Assembly (NCBI GenBank): GCA_020847985.1
Contig: JADLBC010000054.1
Span: 33,988 to 97,987 of the forward strand
DNA: 64,000 bases
Reading direction: 5' to 3'
Origin: Dehalococcoidia bacterium
Lineage (GTDB): Bacteria; Chloroflexota; Dehalococcoidia; Tepidiformales; Tepidiformaceae
A model generated the notes under the pieces. It had not been told where the DNA came from and ran no database searches. It saw only the letters and a list, made by a program, of their open reading frames with translations. Shown piece after piece: positions 38,801-44,676 of the stretch (positions within the stretch are counted from its first letter, which is position 1; each line of letters starts with the position of its first letter). The translations under genes were made by a program, and so were the position numbers.

Positions 38801-39037
38801 CGCGGGGACGCCGGGCTCGATGCGGTAGCCATCGATGAAGGTGCCGGAAGCGGAGCCGAGGTCCTCGATGAAGAAGCGGCCGGAATCGAACGAGAGGCGC
38901 GCGTGCCGGCGCGCGATGCTGGGGTCATCGATGCGAAGGTCGCTGCTCTGGGCGCGGCCCACGACGAGCGAAGGGAGGTCGAGTGGGAACTCGAGGACCT
39001 CGCCCGGCGTGGTGACCTTGAGCAGACCGTATTTCAC
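29828..39037 (-). CDS. 3069-residue FHA-TM-C39 peptidase-Ig repeat protein (FHA paralogue 3)
   Basis: A giant paralogue of the 1115-residue protein. FHA domain (about 1-98) with the phosphate-contacting Ser and Asn replaced (IARRHA, SASGTF); Ig-like region; TM at about 342-366; C39-like peptidase (about 420-600) with Cys459, His564 and Asp580. After an Ala/Ser/Thr linker and adhesin-like domains comes a MopE-type Asp-rich motif (CDSLDNDGDGVIDANC, about 1200-1215), probably calcium or copper binding. About 14 Ig-like repeats then run to the end, each with an H-x-(I/L)-(T/S)-A-x-(Y/F) signature. It is a surface fibre or adhesin anchored in the membrane. The start is GTG 39037, overlapping a 6-codon upstream ATG frame. 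A 109-base gap separates it from the injection operon. Confidence 0.85.
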   Translation of the reverse strand: MKYGLLKVTTPGEVLEFPLDLPSLVVGRAQSSDLRIDDPSIARRHARLSFDSGRFFIEDLGSASGTFIDGYRIEPGVPALAGPGQELRFGDAAAWYEAPESEDVALATAAPAAAPPADSFDTAIRASLTSPVEPLDPGGAARVAVLSLANRGRIVDDFAITVDGLPPEWLTLSRPSVSLLPGDSAEVQIAISPPRHEFSEAGVYDFTVTVASGQGGREVVLPGKVEVTPFRDVAWSLAPVRAKRDFRVIATNRGNSREVFRLEGQDDEESLRYVFQQPAMDLPPGGEGAVAFRVAPRKKPYFGAQSVRPFRINATSVADGTVHGGAMGQLVIHPPLQPAKRGAMFALMFCVAIAIVTLVVVIPDALFGGGGGAKTASAEEAFKGVHLCDDEGKAEQQQKAAEELALSGPPTAQGATAASLGAPFYAQNDPRWGDVEYAKAKDPEFGPDWCGSTIAQCGCAMTSVATMLAIYGVLETPDGEPLSPQSLNAWFNKNARRTNRGWVSQGYIYGDVIWTAANQLSGEMAAKKPGTRTVRFLRTGTGSEEEVRQQLQLGRPVVLEVPGHWIAATGLVGDKIQINDPFYRDRTTLDAYKGKVRSSVLFEPSEDLSAVVITVPADVRVRVTDKDGHEVGTLNTGTREDAAKSAKNEIPGASYSTRKAWRDPTCIQKAPTSEEGTNQIVLPGRREDYKIEVLDTAGGATNVAIHTYDKNGQPTVQVLENPGAVVASLNFDPEKPPEIKVVEGQQPTAAGSAQASATAAASASPAATNTPVPGALKPGETNMTVSAPAGATRIEIANNLGFALGDTIRLSPGAANEEDNVISGFGSFLLATPLKFPHTAGEPIIRLSGAGGGTATPSTTPPPAPPPAEPVEPQSLDLACTTTLTDAPKLATLICSVRIEGDYTTTRWTVNGNVQNPFTGQTALFATYTQDTSAAIAVSACNRTACKSVATSQAVRFTPQAAATTIAAVATPTPTVPPPPAVGVTVVCSRKFDQESHAVIDCDALTRMNYTSVTWNISSKYSTFVPVTETDNHLTFKLTDATPDDAKGFANIDFQATACTTSTCEVSPPFRMPVPVANVTVTVLPNSVSMNRSITLFAVISGGEAPAGGYVRFFDTAIRPDGSTKTDQIALDVPITEFATFAIGSITVATGNFPLDVPRPPDPRASVIHQIRARFEGGKNILRSPLSKPVPLEMLPPADDVCDSLDNDGDGVIDANCEFAIRIGAGTQLSNITLTKASAPTAPQPDSITVAPGEAVTVTGSVSVAAATGGIDFCPNCTRQIYLGIGANIAAVPNRPASAAKCVAVAVPTGATEVSLPATTFTADNTPGLYYIRATSSLQSACGNPPTGGPETSVARVIVRGEVNLAFCTGGATCTASVTNGKGFQLASGVTARPPASGQVNVGRIDFWESVPGSTTEEHVGFALVHGDAASTQLNTNTLGILANGSRVGTHRLRAIYTDPGSGGVSYFNPTTTRGAYALPAGPGVAPQCGTAPDPLPAGCFEVVVVPADVTVGLLSSTPSLALSAVTTGACLPTECVRLSAQVSPADVSGLALGVATGYIQFLDGTDLVGTAALGAQGSANLDVYPANFGFYTAGATVTGARSLTAKYCPAVTGNTCIEQGDYKIGTSASTPVTFTGQPTNASLTVSPGTRQLGVATPVTAGVTLDPGGYGNYPGTIELYDGAIPIYCAERIALSCDLGKPWLRVDTWTGGSSHTFSLSFGQGQAPFGAGAHTLAAVYVPATASNYLGARSADRVLTVTAAQSATTLQVTAPLQAAPCDTAPATFVVGCAINLVATVDAAGFGGQAGVVEFRRNGTAIGQANVSLAGANPVTGTATLALDGASTPFSAAALPGAGTAHQLTAHFLGAGNYAASDSAVRSLKVDPGITSTNVTVSRANNSCAGITGNPALGEKVLLTATVTGYTPPGAGAIAGTVEFFDTSNGNLSLGSANPGPSWFGGAVNLCVTATTANLATGSHTISAAFTSTSGDHANSASATDATIAIDPAPTEFTLTSSSPAVRLSPAGGGACLAPDCVAITAFVVPGAFGAHAGSVQFFDQSRPGAPRLATIALSNQQATLDLRTGAYPAIYPTDGTPLTGNHTISARYCPATDPSGVTCTETGNYLSTPAAPLPAHQKVIDFQPQTTTVDLTLTPATVSLGSATPVAAAVSLAPGGFGAYDGTLQLLEGQTVVACVARVVGPGCANAWPSGETNGHTFSLDFSTPGSVALPGGAHALTARYTSGGGNYAGGISPARTLTVEQVASTTTVDVCVPGGATCTAPTLPYIVGTDVDLLATVSANGFGTASGTVEFRRGYASAVSPGTLLGTATVNLAGTTTVTGSVRLNLTGTSTPKVAEGLPADPAAHAITAHFLGGGSYAGSASAATNFTVTPKPTTVTVQATKATSACAAASGTIVLGDPVLLTALVVVSPVPGARAIAGTVEFRDTSAANVLLGTAFVVPNLAGGSASHCVYTSPSGVGAGNHTVSATFVSTSGDYAGSASTTDAALAVDTITTATTVSMTPNAVPEGGSLTLSATVAPGTGMPYVGALTGNVEFRAGYVSEASQGTLLATAALAGNAASTVIPSISLAAGAQTVTARYVGDSSYKLSASTAANLTVLKTTTVTVTATPNPIGYGANLSLQADVSGYTAALGAVDATGGKVDFYRGSTLLGTDTSGTTTGGVRFTLTVDTDGTAAMTPGTYGITAVYSGNAAYATATSAPIGVQVNAAATTLTINTGTNCTGGNATIALAGTVDLCATLTPASFGDPTANGGAVSFFVDGVAAAGTITYACGASPLTACGASPLTAKITLTSSLLLLDGGSHFISAAYSGNSSYLPSSTASGLTVTVTPAPTAATVAFQAGFTSPFVVNPTGTALIKVAVAPSPAIAYSPNSGTVVLYSSPSGTGGWTPVAVSNTYDAGTSSWLFNLSAGPLQVLLPGNHYLAAQYLGNDNFAASAAVSGPGLLLQIQPQTIVSVSFSMATPIPNSTPFTVTATLGPGGLGGYCGTVTFSEVLINGSTVPIGTGTQAGPNMYTFAVPGTRFPTAGNRTIRASITACGPYTAGTVDQPVTFS

Positions 39038-39054
39038 GGGATAGGGGACCCCAT
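39034..39054 (-). promoter_or_regulatory. Six-codon upstream frame overlapping the FHA paralogue 3 start
   Basis: A six-codon ATG GGG frame ends in a TGA that overlaps the GTG start of the 3069-residue gene as GTGA, the same arrangement as at 29715-29732. Confidence 0.35.
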
Positions 39055-39319
39055 GGCAGGACTCGGCAGGCGCCGGCCCACATGCAGGATAGGGCTGAAA
39101 GGGTAGCCCTGAATAGTGATAGAGAGTTGAAAGGGGGTCGCCGGCAAAGACAAACTGGCATGCGGCGCGCGATACGAGACGGACAAAGCGGCGGGTAAGG
39201 GTGTTTTTCCCTAACGAGTGGGGCTGCTAGTATCCGCCACGCTTCGGCGCGTCGCAGGGGCGGCCGCCGGTTCAGTGTGCCCGCTGAAAGGGCAGAAAAA
39301 CCTATCGGGGGAGGGACCC
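39038..39319. promoter_or_regulatory. Divergent intergenic region between the giant FHA gene and hppA
   Basis: This 282-base gap must hold promoters for both directions. It is noticeably more AT-rich (around 39100-39235) than its surroundings. A possible hppA -10 is TAGTAT at 39228-39233, with only a weak -35-like TTTTCC 17 bases upstream. No convincing minus-strand promoter stands out. The hppA ribosome site GGGGGAGGG is at 39307-39315. Confidence 0.35.
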
Positions 39320-41770
39320 ATGCTCCTGGCCCAGATCATGATCCCGGCTGCATCGGCGGCCGCGGTCCTGTTCGCGATCTGGCTGGCACTCGACGTCCTC
39401 AAGCGTGACAAGGGGACGGCTTCGATGCAGGAGGTCGCGGGGACGATTCTGGAAGGCGCGAACGCGTTCCTGAATCGGCAGTACCGCACGATCGGCATGC
39501 TCGCGGTGGTCACTTCGGTGGTGGTCGCGGTCATTGTCGGCATCTTCAAGGAGTCGACGGAAGTCGGCCTGCTCACCGGTATCGCGTTTATCGTCGGCGC
39601 CCTGGCGTCGGGGGTTTCGGGGTACATCGGCATGTCGATTGCGGTGCGCGCGAACGGGCGCACGGCGGCGGCGGCCCAGAACAGCCTCGCGGACGCGATT
39701 AACGCGTCGCTGCGCGGCGGCGCGGTTTCGGGCTTCCTGGTGGTGGCGCTCAGCCTCATCGGGGTGTCGTCGATCTTCGCGATCTACTCGAACCTGCTGG
39801 GCCACACCATCCAGGAGACCCCCTTCCTGATCGTCGGCTTCGGCTTCGGCGCCAGCTTCGTGGCCCTCTTCGCCCAGCTCGGCGGTGGCATCTACACGAA
39901 GGCCGCCGACGTCGGCGCGGACCTCGTCGGCAAGGTCGAGGCGGGCATCCCCGAGGACGACCCGCGCAACGCCGCCGTCGTCGCGGACCTCGTCGGCGAC
40001 AACGTCGGCGACTGCGCGGGCCGCGGTGCCGACCTGTTCGAATCGATGAGCGCCGAGAACATCGGCGCGATGATCCTCGGCGCGTCCATCTACATCGCCA
40101 CCGGGCGTGTGGAATGGGTGCTCTTCCCGCTCGTGCTGCGCTCCTTCGGCGTGTTCGCGACGATCATTGGGATGATGACGGTGCCCTTCTGGGCGAGCCG
40201 CATCAAGGACCCGATGGGCGCGCTGAACGGCGGCTATTGGACGATCACGGCGCTGAGCATCGTGGGCCTGGGCATCTGCACCAACGTGATGCTCGAAGAT
40301 GTCTGGGGCTGGTTCTTCGCCTGCGGCCTCGTCGGCATCACCGTCGGCATCGCCTTCGTCTATATCACCCAGTACTACACCGCCGGCGCCTGGCGCCCGG
40401 TGCAGGAAATCGCCCGCGCGAGCCGCACCGGCTCGGCGACGAACATGATCATCGGTACGGCCGTCGGCTTCGAAACGACGGCGGTGACGGCGATCACGGT
40501 GGGCCTCGGCCTGGTCGTAGCCTTCGTGCTCGGCCAGCAGGCCGAGCTCGCGAACGTGAGCGACATCTCCACGGGCGTGTTCGGCACGGCCGTGGCGACG
40601 ATGGGCATGCTCATGTCGGCGGCATACGTCCTCGCGATGGACACCTTCGGGCCCATCACCGACAACGCCGGCGGCATCACTGAAATGGCGGAAGGCACCA
40701 AGCCCGAAGCCCGCGAAATCACCGACGCGCTCGACACCGTCGGCAACACCACGAAGGCCCTCACCAAGGGCTACGCGGTGGGTTCGGCGGCGCTCGCGGC
40801 GTTCCTGCTGTTCACGGCGTACCTCGATGAAGTGCGCGTCGAAATGTCCAAGATCGCGGCCGACGACGCCGAGCGCTACGTCACCCTGCAGCAGGATAAC
40901 AACCTCCTGCCGCCGGGCGAGGACACGAAGGCCGCGGCCTCCGCGCTCGTCGCCGACTACTCGACCGCGCTCACCGCGCTGAAGGACAAAGTCGGCGACA
41001 AGGACAAGTTCGCCCAGGCCGACGTCGATAGCCTCCTGGTGGCGGACCGCGAAGAGACGGCGGCCATCCTCGACCGCAAGGTTGCCGACGGCGACGTCGC
41101 CGAGGCGGATGCGAAGCCGTTCCTGGAGAGCGGCAGCCCGCTCCCGCTGCCGCGCATCATGCCCGTGAACCTGGGCAAGGTGGACGTATTCGTCGGGGCG
41201 CTCCTCGGCGTGATGCTCGTCTTCCTGTTCAGCTCGCTCTCCATCCGCGCGGTGGGCAAGGCGGCGGGCGGCATCATCGAAGAGGTGCGCCGCCAGTTCC
41301 GCGAAAACCCCGGCATCATGACGGGCGAAGTGCGGCCGGACTACTACCGCGCCGTGGACATCACGACGCGGGCTGCCCTGCGCGAGATGATCGTCCCGGG
41401 CATCCTCGCCGTCGGCATGCCGGTGGCCGTGGGCCTGATCTTCCGCTACGCCTTCGGTGGCGATGGCAATGAGGGCTGGGCCTCCGTGGCCGGCATGCTC
41501 ATGGTCGGCACCATCGGCGGCGTGCTCGTCGCGACCTACCTGAACAACGCGGGTGGGGCGTGGGACAACGCCAAGAAGTTCATCGAGTCAGGCGGGATGA
41601 AGAATCCCGACGGCACGGTCGTCGGCAAGGGTTCGGACACGCACGCCGCGGCCGTCGTCGGCGACACCGTGGGCGACCCCTTCAAGGACACGGCGGGCCC
41701 GGCCCTGCACGTGCTCGTGAAGCTGCTCAGCACGATCACGCTGGTGCTCGCGCCGCTGTTCATCAGCTAG
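39320..41770 (+). CDS. hppA: Membrane-bound proton-translocating pyrophosphatase, K+-independent type
   Basis: An 816-residue polytopic membrane pump that couples pyrophosphate hydrolysis to proton export. The substrate-binding motif DVGADLVGKVEAGIPEDDPR is followed by DNVGDCAGRGADLFES. A second conserved stretch is AMDTFGPITDNAGGI, and the third acidic site is VVGDTVGDPFKDTAGP near the C-terminus. Lysine in GNTTKALTKGYA indicates the K+-independent class. Unusually, about 100 extra hydrophilic residues (roughly 503-615) are inserted after the helix that follows this motif. ATG 39320 with GGGGGAGGG upstream is chosen; the longer frame upstream has no membrane helix. A hairpin terminator follows at 41794. 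Confidence 0.95.
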   Translation: MLLAQIMIPAASAAAVLFAIWLALDVLKRDKGTASMQEVAGTILEGANAFLNRQYRTIGMLAVVTSVVVAVIVGIFKESTEVGLLTGIAFIVGALASGVSGYIGMSIAVRANGRTAAAAQNSLADAINASLRGGAVSGFLVVALSLIGVSSIFAIYSNLLGHTIQETPFLIVGFGFGASFVALFAQLGGGIYTKAADVGADLVGKVEAGIPEDDPRNAAVVADLVGDNVGDCAGRGADLFESMSAENIGAMILGASIYIATGRVEWVLFPLVLRSFGVFATIIGMMTVPFWASRIKDPMGALNGGYWTITALSIVGLGICTNVMLEDVWGWFFACGLVGITVGIAFVYITQYYTAGAWRPVQEIARASRTGSATNMIIGTAVGFETTAVTAITVGLGLVVAFVLGQQAELANVSDISTGVFGTAVATMGMLMSAAYVLAMDTFGPITDNAGGITEMAEGTKPEAREITDALDTVGNTTKALTKGYAVGSAALAAFLLFTAYLDEVRVEMSKIAADDAERYVTLQQDNNLLPPGEDTKAAASALVADYSTALTALKDKVGDKDKFAQADVDSLLVADREETAAILDRKVADGDVAEADAKPFLESGSPLPLPRIMPVNLGKVDVFVGALLGVMLVFLFSSLSIRAVGKAAGGIIEEVRRQFRENPGIMTGEVRPDYYRAVDITTRAALREMIVPGILAVGMPVAVGLIFRYAFGGDGNEGWASVAGMLMVGTIGGVLVATYLNNAGGAWDNAKKFIESGGMKNPDGTVVGKGSDTHAAAVVGDTVGDPFKDTAGPALHVLVKLLSTITLVLAPLFIS

Positions 41771-41793
41771 CGCCGGCACAGGCGAACCAGGGA

Positions 41794-41817
41794 ACAGGGC
41801 CTCGCGAGGGGCCCTGT
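41794..41817 (+). terminator. Hairpin terminator after hppA
   Basis: ACAGGGCC and GGCCCTGT form perfect 8-bp arms around an 8-base loop, followed by CTTCGTTTG. It lies 24 bases after the hppA stop. Confidence 0.7.
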
Positions 41818-41872
41818 CTTCGTTTGTACGGGCGATGCGCGACGCCCGGCCGTGGCTGTACGATGCGCGGCC

Positions 41873-42409
41873 ATGCGTTCGCCCACCGAAGGCCGTCTCA
41901 TTCGCCTGCGCGCCCGCGAACCGGGGGACGTGCCCCTGCTGCACGCCTGGACCGGGGACCCGGAGACGATCCGCTTCAACGAGTCGCGCTACCCCGTCTC
42001 GCTGGAGGCGATGCGGCCCCGGGCGGCGTCCGGGGCGGACTTCCGGCACGCGCGATTCGCCGTCGTGGAGCGGGCGACGGGCGAACTCGTCGGCGATGTC
42101 GCGCTGCACACCACGGGCCCGGAAGACCGCTGCGGCTTCTTCGGCCTGCTGATCGCGCCCGGGCGGCGCGGCGAAGGCTTCGGCACGGATGCGACGCGCA
42201 CGCTCTGCCGCTTCGCGTTCGAAGCGATGAACCTCCACCGGCTGGAGCTCGATGTGGTGGCGGCGAACACGCGCGCGTGCCACGTGTACCAGAAGGTGGG
42301 ATTCCGGGTGGAGGGACGGCGCCGGGCCTGCTACTTCCACCGGGGGATGTACGAAGACTTCATCATGATGGGCATGCTCCGCGGGGAGCTCGCCGAGGAG
42401 GGCCAGTGA
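41873..42409 (+). CDS. RimJ/RimL-type GNAT N-acetyltransferase 1
   Basis: A 178-residue acetyltransferase. It begins EGRLIRLRAREPGDVPLLHAW, the typical opening of RimJ/RimL-like GNAT enzymes. The acetyl-CoA loop is GRRGEGFGTDATRTL, and the RACHVYQKVGFRVEGRRRA tail motif is complete. Substrates in this family include ribosomal-protein N-termini and small amines; the target here is unknown. ATG 41873 is preferred over ATG 41852 because the domain begins right after it. Its stop overlaps the GTG of a paralogous gene (GTGA), so the two are co-translated. Confidence 0.85.
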   Translation: MRSPTEGRLIRLRAREPGDVPLLHAWTGDPETIRFNESRYPVSLEAMRPRAASGADFRHARFAVVERATGELVGDVALHTTGPEDRCGFFGLLIAPGRRGEGFGTDATRTLCRFAFEAMNLHRLELDVVAANTRACHVYQKVGFRVEGRRRACYFHRGMYEDFIMMGMLRGELAEEGQ

Positions 42410-42951
42410 GCGCCGATTCGCCATACGAGGGCCGGCTCATCCGCTTGCGCGCGCGCGAGCCGGAGGACGAGCCGCAGCTGTACACCTGGTTCAACGACGC
42501 CGAGGTGACGGAGCACCTGAGCCTGCGCTATCCCGTTTCGCACGCGCAGGAGCGTTCCTTCGCGGAGGGAACGACGGTGACCGGGTACTTCGCGGCGAAT
42601 TTCGCGGTGGTGCGCAAGGACACGGGCGAACTCATCGGCGGCGTCGAACTGAAGGACCTGAGCCCCGAAAACCGCAGCGCCGTGCTGGGCATCGCCATCG
42701 GCGACAAGCGCTGCTGGGATGGTGGCTACGGCACGGACACGATGCGCACGATGTGCCGCTTCGGGTTCGAGATGATGAACCTGAACCGCATCGAGCTTGA
42801 AGTCCACGCGGATAACGCGCGCGCCCGGCACGTGTACGCGAAGGTCGGGTTCCAGGAGGAGGGCGTGCGGCGGCAGGCGCTCTACAAGGCGGGGCGGTAC
42901 CAGGACATCGCCATCATGGGGCTGCTCGCGGGGGAATTGCGGCTGGAGTGA
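42406..42951 (+). CDS. RimJ/RimL-type GNAT N-acetyltransferase 2
   Basis: A 181-residue paralogue of the preceding enzyme, with the same opening (EGRLIRLRAREPEDEPQLYTW). Its acetyl-CoA segment is DKRCWDGGYGTDTMRTM and its C-terminal motif is ARARHVYAKVGFQEEGVRR. The start GTG 42406 overlaps the previous stop. The middle regions differ clearly, suggesting different substrates after a local duplication. Confidence 0.85.
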   Translation: MSADSPYEGRLIRLRAREPEDEPQLYTWFNDAEVTEHLSLRYPVSHAQERSFAEGTTVTGYFAANFAVVRKDTGELIGGVELKDLSPENRSAVLGIAIGDKRCWDGGYGTDTMRTMCRFGFEMMNLNRIELEVHADNARARHVYAKVGFQEEGVRRQALYKAGRYQDIAIMGLLAGELRLE

Positions 42952-43044
42952 GCGGCGCCGGGGGCGCAGCCTCGGGTCGACACCGAGCGCGCGTTACCGG
43001 CGGCGCTGCTAGGCTCCGGGAACGCCCCTTCCCCGGAGAGTGCC

Positions 43045-43365
43045 GTGATCGAAGTCGTTGGCTGGGCCGCCGTGGCGCTGACCCAGGTGTTCTGGGTCCC
43101 GAACATCGCCCGCCTGGTGCGGACACGAGACGTCGATGGGCATTCGCTGACGGCCTGGCTGGTGATGGTGGCGGGGCTGGCGTGCTGGTTGCTGTACTTC
43201 GCGGTGAAGGGCGACGTGGTGGGCATGGTGGCGAACATCTCGGGCGTGACGGGGGCGGCGGTGACGACGTTCTGCGTGTGGAAGTGGCGGCGGCGGGCGG
43301 TGCGTTCGGTGCACGTGCAATCACTCGAAGGCGAGCGGCTGGAGGTTCAGGCGGAGTCTGCGTAA
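43045..43365 (+). CDS. SemiSWEET/PQ-loop-like small membrane transporter
   Basis: A 106-residue protein with three predicted membrane helices, the size of bacterial SemiSWEET sugar transporters that work as dimers. The PQ-loop-type pattern appears as ALTQVFWVPNIARLVRTRDV followed by SLTAWLVMVAGLACWLLY. The third helix has GMVANISGVTGAAVTTF. A hydrophilic tail of about 25 residues follows. The start is GTG 43045 with GGAGAG nearby. The substrate is unknown. Confidence 0.78.
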   Translation: MIEVVGWAAVALTQVFWVPNIARLVRTRDVDGHSLTAWLVMVAGLACWLLYFAVKGDVVGMVANISGVTGAAVTTFCVWKWRRRAVRSVHVQSLEGERLEVQAESA

Positions 43366-43451
43366 GGGACGCATGGTTGGACGGATAGAAGAAATAGAAT
43401 CCTTCTGAAATGCGCTTGGGGTAAATTTGTGACGAAAAGCGCAATCGCCTG

Positions 43452-43480
43452 TTGACACCCTTTGACGGAATCGGTAGCGT
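43452..43480 (+). promoter_or_regulatory. Candidate sigma-70 promoter for the riboswitch transcript
   Basis: A perfect TTGACA (43452-43457) is followed after exactly 17 bases by TAGCGT (43475-43480). It lies directly upstream of the c-di-AMP riboswitch. The -10 is poor, but position and -35 match are good. Confidence 0.5.
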
Positions 43481-43499
43481 CCGGTATGGCGTCAGACGG

Positions 43500-43650
43500 A
43501 AGGCGTCAACGCGCTCGGTCTTGCCCGGTGCAACTGCAGAACGCGCCACGTGCGCGACGGGGGAACCAGTCTTGGGGTGAATTCGGCCATCTCCCGGCCG
43601 ATAGGGCACCTTCCGCCCGAACCCGTCAGCTAACCCCGTATGCAGCAGGG
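43500..43650 (+). ncRNA. Cyclic di-AMP riboswitch (ydaO/yuaA type)
   Basis: The leader contains the recognisable conserved core of the ydaO class in the right order: GGGGGAACCA (43559-43568), TTGGGGTGAAT (43572-43582), a GGCC/GGCC hairpin with GATAGGG, then CCGAACCCGTCAGCTAACC and CGTATGC. This class binds cyclic di-AMP and usually switches off genes for cell-wall, osmotic or potassium functions. The boundaries are approximate. A GTCGC-CTT-GCGAC hairpin (43697-43709) just before the ribosome site GGAGGG may be part of the expression platform. Confidence 0.85.
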
Positions 43651-43726
43651 AGGCCCTTCGGGCGGTGCCCGTCTATCCCCATCTTCGCTGAAACCTGTCG
43701 CCTTGCGACTGTAGGAGGGTCCCACC

Positions 43727-43945
43727 ATGCCGGCTTTGCAAGAAGCCCCGCCGAAGTCATGCCCCAAGTGCCGCGGCTCGATGATCGTCGAGCGCGATTG
43801 GCACGGCACGTATGGCAGCTGCATCATGTGCGGTTATGTCCACGAGGTGCTCACCAGCCCGCCCGTGGACCTCGCGGCGGAGGAGGCGGCCCTGCCGCAG
43901 CGCCAGCGCCGGCGCCAGCCTTCCCACGGGAAGCTCCGGCTCTGA
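43727..43945 (+). CDS. 72-residue zinc-ribbon protein under riboswitch control
   Basis: A small protein with two CxxC pairs (CPKC near residue 12 and CIMC near 32) flanking RDWHGTYGS, a compact zinc ribbon. A basic Gln/Arg-rich tail follows. I do not recognise a functional family. It is the only gene between the c-di-AMP riboswitch and a strong terminator, so it appears to be a dedicated monocistronic target. It is most likely a nucleic-acid- or protein-binding regulator (inference). ATG 43727 has GGAGGG seven bases upstream. Confidence 0.8.
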   Translation: MPALQEAPPKSCPKCRGSMIVERDWHGTYGSCIMCGYVHEVLTSPPVDLAAEEAALPQRQRRRQPSHGKLRL

Positions 43946-43998
43946 TTGGCGCGCGCGGCGCACGCTCCGGCACCGCGCATGACGTGCATTGAACGCGA

Positions 43999-44031
43999 CG
44001 CCCCTTCCACCGGGAGGGGCGTTTCGCTTTT
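43999..44031 (+). terminator. Rho-independent terminator after the zinc-ribbon gene
   Basis: CGCCCCTTCC and GGGAGGGGCG pair over 10 bp (one G-T) around a 3-base loop, followed by TTTCGCTTTT. It lies 53 bases after the stop. Confidence 0.85.
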
Positions 44032-44085
44032 CGGAGAGAGAACGGCTCTCTAGAATCCGCCCAACCCCTGGAAAGGTAGCCTGTT

Positions 44086-44370
44086 GTGACGTACTTCCGC
44101 GTTTCGATCTGCAAGCCGCGCCGCGGCCAGGACAAGCATCTCCTCGAGGTGATGACGAAGGTCTCCGACCTCGCCAAGAACAACCCGGGCTGCCTCGAAA
44201 GCTACATCCTTAAGCCACACGACGAGAGCGGCGAAATCGCGCGCATTACGATCTATGAGGATGAGCACGCCGCCGAGGTCCGGGCGAACACCGACACCAT
44301 GCTCGCGCTCCGTTCCGAGATCCACCTGGCGTCCGAATCGCACGTCGAGCGCGCCTTCTTCACGGTCTAA
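44086..44370 (+). CDS. ABM-like dimeric alpha-beta barrel protein
   Basis: A 94-residue protein resembling the antibiotic-biosynthesis-monooxygenase (ABM) fold. Its strand-helix opening is YFRVSICKPRRGQDKHLLEV, then the NPGCLESYIL strand, and a final strand ending AFFTV. Such proteins act as small cofactor-free monooxygenases, haem-binding proteins or stress proteins; the substrate is unknown. The start is GTG 44086 with GGAAAGG upstream. It stands alone after the terminator of the zinc-ribbon gene. Confidence 0.7.
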   Translation: MTYFRVSICKPRRGQDKHLLEVMTKVSDLAKNNPGCLESYILKPHDESGEIARITIYEDEHAAEVRANTDTMLALRSEIHLASESHVERAFFTV

Positions 44371-44676
44371 CCGCACCGGGCGCGGGGCGCTGGAGTCGAG
44401 ACAATCCACGCCCCGGCCACCATTCATCTGCTTCCCGGGTGGGCCCGCGAGCGCTGGAATACGGTGTGTGATCGCGGGAAATAGCGGGGTGGAACCCCGG
44501 GGGAATTGCGTCCCCAACATAAGGGTGTGCCCTACTACTGGCAGTCTTACCCGGCGGTAGACTTGCCGGTGTCTTAAGGGTTTCTTGTTGGGGTCGTACG
44601 TGTGGTACGGACGGGAGTCAGGCTCCCGCCCACCGTCAAACCCCTGAAAGGGAAACCCGACGTACCGGAGGAGAAG
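44371..44676 (+). promoter_or_regulatory. Long structured leader before the response regulator
   Basis: This 306-base gene-free stretch contains several inverted repeats: AGGG-TGTG-CCCT (44522-44533), CCGGC/GCCGG (44551-44569) and CGTAC-GTGTG-GTACG near 44595. It also has several CCCC/GGGG segments able to pair. No known riboswitch class is recognised and no clear promoter is seen. GGAGGAG at 44668 is the ribosome site of the next gene. Confidence 0.4.
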
